Positions 59,621-62,705 of a stretch of DNA of 62,705 bases are shown one piece after another (the stretch's first letter is position 1; each line of letters starts with the position of its first letter). The position numbers and the translations under genes are program-made. The notes beneath the pieces are model-generated. The model was given only the letters and a program-made list of their open reading frames with translations, searched no databases and had not been told where the DNA came from. Source of the stretch: Nitrospirota bacterium (lineage in GTDB: Bacteria > Nitrospirota > JACRHL01); assembly GCA_029881725.1 (NCBI GenBank), contig JAOUMB010000014.1:1-62705 (forward strand), in the 5' to 3' direction.

Positions 59621-62149
59621 ATGAGCGACGAGCATTCAGACCGTGCAGCCGATTCGGCCAGCACTCCGCCATTGGACAATGCACAGCCCGTGCCACCCGC
59701 AGAGCCGGGTTCCGCCGAGCGTCCCGACCGGGACCGTCCGACCCGGCTGATCCTGCTTCCCAACGGGGGCAGACCCCTTTTCCCGCAGGCGATGGCGCCG
59801 TTTTCGGTGACCGACCGGCCCGCCGCCCGGGCCGCCGTGGAAGAGCACAGCGCCATGATCGGACTGGTGCAGACCCGCAATCCGGCGTCGGACGCGGTGA
59901 CGGCCCTGTCAGAAATCCATCAGGTGGGACTGTGCGCCAAGGTGGTGCGCTGGATGGGCGCGGAGGATGAGGATACGGACGAGGAAACGGAGGCCCCCGC
60001 CGAGGATGCCCTGTCCGAACTGCACATGGCCCTGTCCGGCAATGCGGGGGACGTGAATCTGGTGCTGCGCGGCGGGCACCGCTTCGTGGTGGACCGCATC
60101 CTCCAGGTGACCCCCTATATCGTGGCCGAGGTGCGCTACCCGGAGGAGTCCCTCAACCTGGACGACCCGCAGACCAAGGCACTGGCCATGGCCCTGATGA
60201 CCGAGGTGCGCCGTCTGGTCAAACGCAGCCCCCTGTTCGACCGGCAGCAGGGCATGATCACCCCGCCGGTGCCGCTGGAGGAGGCGGGACGCCTGGCCGA
60301 CATGGCGGTGGTGCTGACCAGCGCCAGCCGGGAGCGGATGCAGGAAATCCTGTCCGAATTCGACGTGCGGGTGCGCCTGGAAAAGGCCTTGGTGCTGGTG
60401 AAGGAAGAACTGGAACTGGTGGGCCTTCAGCGCGAAATCCACAGCCGCATCGAAGAGAAGGTCAACAAACAGCAACACGAATTCTTCCTTAAGGAACAAC
60501 TCAAGACAATAAAGCGCGAACTGGGCATCGCCGCCGATCCGCGCACCCTGGAGGTGAACCGCTTCCGTGACCGGCTGGAAACCCTGGCCTGTCCCGCGGA
60601 CGTGCGCGGGGTGATCACCGCCGAGTTGGACAAGCTGGAGCTGATCGAACCGGCCAGCCCCGAGTTCAATGTGGGGCGCAACTACCTGGACTGGCTCACC
60701 AGCCTGCCGTGGGGAGTGCACGACGACGAGGCGACGGACCTGAAGCGCGCCCGCCGGGTGCTGGATGCGGACCATTTCGGCCTGGAGGACGTGAAGGAAC
60801 GCATCGTCGAGTACCTGGCCGTGCACCGGCTCAAGCCAAATGGCGTGCGCGGCACCATCCTGTGCCTGACCGGCCCGCCGGGGGTGGGAAAAACCAGTAT
60901 CGGGCGCAGCATCGCCCGCGCCCTGGGGCGCAAGTTTTTCCGCTTCTCCCTGGGCGGCATGCGCGACGAGGCCGAAATCAAGGGCCACCGCCGCACCTAT
61001 GTGGGGGCCATGCCGGGCAAGATCACCCAGGCCCTCAAGCGCGTCGGCACCGCCAACCCGGTCATCCTGCTGGACGAAATCGACAAGCTGTCCTCCAGCT
61101 ACCACGGGGACCCGTCGTCGGCCCTGCTGGAGGTGCTGGACCCGGAACAGAACAGCCAGTTCCTGGACCACTACCTGGACGTGCCGCTGGACCTGTCCCG
61201 CGTATTCTTCATCGCCACCGCCAATGTGATGGACACCATCCCGCGCCCGCTGCTGGACCGCATGGAGGTGATCCGCCTGCCGGGCTATGTGGAGGAGGAA
61301 AAGCTGTCCATCGCCCGCAAATACCTGGTTCCGCGCCAACTCGACGAGCACGGCCTGAACAAGAACCAGCTCCGCTTCAGCACCCCCGCCCTGCGCGGCC
61401 TCACCCGGGGCTGGGCGCGGGAGGCCGGAGTGCGCAAACTGGAGCAACAGATCGCAAAAGTGTGCCGCAAGGTGGCCACCCGTCTGGCCACCGATCCGGA
61501 CACCTTCGAGCCGGTAAACGTTGCCGGGGCGGCCGACCTGAAACCGCTGCTGGGCGAACCGCGCTTCCGCGAAACCGGCCTGACCGCCAAACGCCTGCCG
61601 GGCCACGTGGTGGGACTGGCCTGGACCCGCATGGGCGGCGCGGTGCTGGAGATCGAGGCGATTGCCATCCCCGGCAAAAAAAACGGGTTTAAGCATACCG
61701 GGCAGCTGGGCGGCGTGATGGTCGAATCCACGGCCATTGCCCACAGTTATATATCCAGCCGCGTAAACGATTTCGGCATCGACCCGGAGTATTTTTCAAA
61801 CCACCAGATTCACCTGCACGTGCCCGCCGGGGCCACCCCCAAGGACGGCCCCTCCGCCGGGGTGACCATGGCCACCGCCCTGCTGTCCCTGGCCACCGGC
61901 GCCTCCGCCGCCTCCCGCCTGGGCATGACCGGCGAGTTGACCCTCACCGGCCGGGTGCTGCCGGTGGGCGGCATCCGCGAAAAAATCATCGCCGCCCGCC
62001 GCCACGGACTGAAAGAGATCATCCTGCCGGCGGAAAACGAACGCGACCTGAAGGAACTTCCGGATTACATCACCCGCGGCATCGCCTTCCATCCGGTGGC
62101 CCACTTCGATCAGGTGGTCCCCATCGCCCTGCCCCGGCTGGCGGGGTGA
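59621..62149 (+). CDS. lon: ATP-dependent Lon protease
   Basis: 842 residues. It has the N-terminal substrate-recognition domain with a short, disordered, acidic N-terminal extension of about 45 residues. The AAA+ domain has Walker A GPPGVGKTSIGRS, Walker B ILLDEIDKLSS and the sensor regions, and the C-terminal protease domain has the Ser745-Lys788 dyad (KDGPSAGVTMA and IREKIIAARRHG), 43 residues apart as in E. coli Lon (Ser679, Lys722). It degrades misfolded and regulatory proteins. Length is somewhat above the usual 780-820. Confidence 0.97.
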   Translation: MSDEHSDRAADSASTPPLDNAQPVPPAEPGSAERPDRDRPTRLILLPNGGRPLFPQAMAPFSVTDRPAARAAVEEHSAMIGLVQTRNPASDAVTALSEIHQVGLCAKVVRWMGAEDEDTDEETEAPAEDALSELHMALSGNAGDVNLVLRGGHRFVVDRILQVTPYIVAEVRYPEESLNLDDPQTKALAMALMTEVRRLVKRSPLFDRQQGMITPPVPLEEAGRLADMAVVLTSASRERMQEILSEFDVRVRLEKALVLVKEELELVGLQREIHSRIEEKVNKQQHEFFLKEQLKTIKRELGIAADPRTLEVNRFRDRLETLACPADVRGVITAELDKLELIEPASPEFNVGRNYLDWLTSLPWGVHDDEATDLKRARRVLDADHFGLEDVKERIVEYLAVHRLKPNGVRGTILCLTGPPGVGKTSIGRSIARALGRKFFRFSLGGMRDEAEIKGHRRTYVGAMPGKITQALKRVGTANPVILLDEIDKLSSSYHGDPSSALLEVLDPEQNSQFLDHYLDVPLDLSRVFFIATANVMDTIPRPLLDRMEVIRLPGYVEEEKLSIARKYLVPRQLDEHGLNKNQLRFSTPALRGLTRGWAREAGVRKLEQQIAKVCRKVATRLATDPDTFEPVNVAGAADLKPLLGEPRFRETGLTAKRLPGHVVGLAWTRMGGAVLEIEAIAIPGKKNGFKHTGQLGGVMVESTAIAHSYISSRVNDFGIDPEYFSNHQIHLHVPAGATPKDGPSAGVTMATALLSLATGASAASRLGMTGELTLTGRVLPVGGIREKIIAARRHGLKEIILPAENERDLKELPDYITRGIAFHPVAHFDQVVPIALPRLAG

Positions 62150-62184
62150 CCTATGTTTTATTCATGAGGGACACCGTTTAGTGA

Positions 62185-62213
62185 TTGACTTATTGTTTGT
62201 GCCTCGCTATCAT
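62185..62213 (+). promoter_or_regulatory. Sigma-70 promoter of the globin gene
   Basis: TTGACT (62185-62190), a 17-bp spacer and TATCAT (62208-62213) lie 83 bp before the GTG at 62296. Confidence 0.65.
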
Positions 62214-62295
62214 TGACTTTTTGCACTGCTGTTGTGTGCATCGTCCGCCGTTGTGAGCCACCACACAGCATGCGCTAACCAAGCGGACCCGGATT

Positions 62296-62705
62296 GTGCC
62301 TCGTCTCACCCTCGTTACCGAAAGCTACCGCCGCTGCCTGGCCAACCGGGAGTTCTACGACCAGTTTTTTCTGGGCCTGAACCGGCGAATTCCCGATGTG
62401 TTGCGTTATTTCGAGGATGCGGACATGCGCATCATGCACGGGTTTTTGCGAAAGGCGGTGACCACGTCGCTGATGGAAGCCGCCGGCTCCCCCGCCGCAG
62501 CGAAACAACTGGAAAAAGTGCGCCAGATGCACGGCCAGGGACAACTGGACATCCCGCTGGCGTGGTTTCCCCTGTGGCTGGAAGCGCTGATCGACGCGGT
62601 GCGCGCGGCGGATGCGGAGGTCAGCTATGAGATTGAGACCGCCTGGCGCGAGGTAATGCAGCGCGCCGTGCACCTGGTCACCCCCGACGGGGCCCACTCC
62701 CGGGA
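62296..62705 (+). CDS. Globin-domain protein, 3' end outside the window
   Basis: At least 136 residues; the frame is open to the window end. It begins LTLVTESYRRCLANREFYDQFFLGLNRRIPDVLRYFEDAD, with the Phe of the globin CD region. A proximal-His-like block VRQMHGQGQLDIPLAWFPLWLEALIDAVRAAD follows, corresponding to the F and G helices of bacterial haem globins. It then continues past the H helix, so a further C-terminal domain is possible. Haem binding and O2/NO sensing are inferred from the fold. GTG start; an in-frame stop upstream at 62254 limits the N-terminus. It has its own promoter. Confidence 0.65.
   Translation, partial: MPRLTLVTESYRRCLANREFYDQFFLGLNRRIPDVLRYFEDADMRIMHGFLRKAVTTSLMEAAGSPAAAKQLEKVRQMHGQGQLDIPLAWFPLWLEALIDAVRAADAEVSYEIETAWREVMQRAVHLVTPDGAHSR

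Overview
The window is about 62.7 kb of GC-rich bacterial chromosome, almost fully coding. It contains no insertion sequence, phage gene, CRISPR array or rRNA that I can see. The organism is a Gram-negative proteobacterium: there are lipoproteins with lipoboxes, a BamD-like protein, outer-membrane barrels, sigma-54 promoters, an adenylylatable GlnA and HrpA. The order ispE - tRNA-Gln - prs - rplY - pth - ychF is the block known from Pseudomonas and many beta- and gammaproteobacteria. Genus cannot be decided from the sequence alone.

Layout. 1-6.5 kb is a redox/formate region: a beta-propeller protein cut by the window edge, a cytochrome c lipoprotein whose start codon lies inside an 18-bp inverted repeat, fdhD, a membrane hybrid histidine kinase, and a stand-alone NuoF/FdsB-type flavin/Fe-S subunit. 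6.5-11.5 kb holds signalling and envelope genes: a PilZ protein, an HD-GYP response regulator, a BamD-like lipoprotein with a 55-residue membrane protein, a DUF309-like protein and a D-2-hydroxyacid dehydrogenase. 11.7-18.6 kb is one tightly coupled five-gene operon: two large TPR proteins, a 41-residue membrane protein, a small exported protein and a TolA-like coiled-coil protein with an AgmX/PglI (TonB-like) C-terminus. It ends at a strong terminator. It is the best candidate here for an uncharacterised trans-envelope system. 18.8-21.7 kb encodes two oligopeptide-type ABC permeases with a beta-propeller gene between them. HU follows.

22.4-29.5 kb is housekeeping: a Gly/Arg-rich protein, ychF, pth, rplY, prs, tRNA-Gln, ispE, and glnA with a near-consensus sigma-54 promoter. 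29.9-41.9 kb holds a DUF4177-like protein, a divergent ClpS, a protease-propeller-barrel outer-membrane protein, a CoA-binding protein, phzF/pirin/cupin genes, hrpA and an M1-like lipoprotein. 41.9-48.5 kb is a minus-strand operon FKBP - NCS2 permease - DUF481 - putA - degenerate SDR. 48.6-55 kb holds an aldo/keto-reductase homologue with altered active-site residues, a zincin, a TrpD2/YbiB protein, a GT2 glycosyltransferase, and chorismate-using synthase and class IV aminotransferase genes. 55-58.3 kb has an AMIN/FliO-like gene with a perfect sigma-54 promoter and, upstream, a sigma-54-dependent FlrC/FleQ-like regulator. The window ends with a macrodomain gene, a small zinc-ribbon protein, lon, and the 5' part of a globin gene with its own sigma-70 promoter.

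Recurring themes are translational coupling by ATGA/GTGA/TGATG overlaps, sigma-54 control at two or three loci, c-di-GMP-related proteins, and several enzyme-family members whose catalytic residues have changed.
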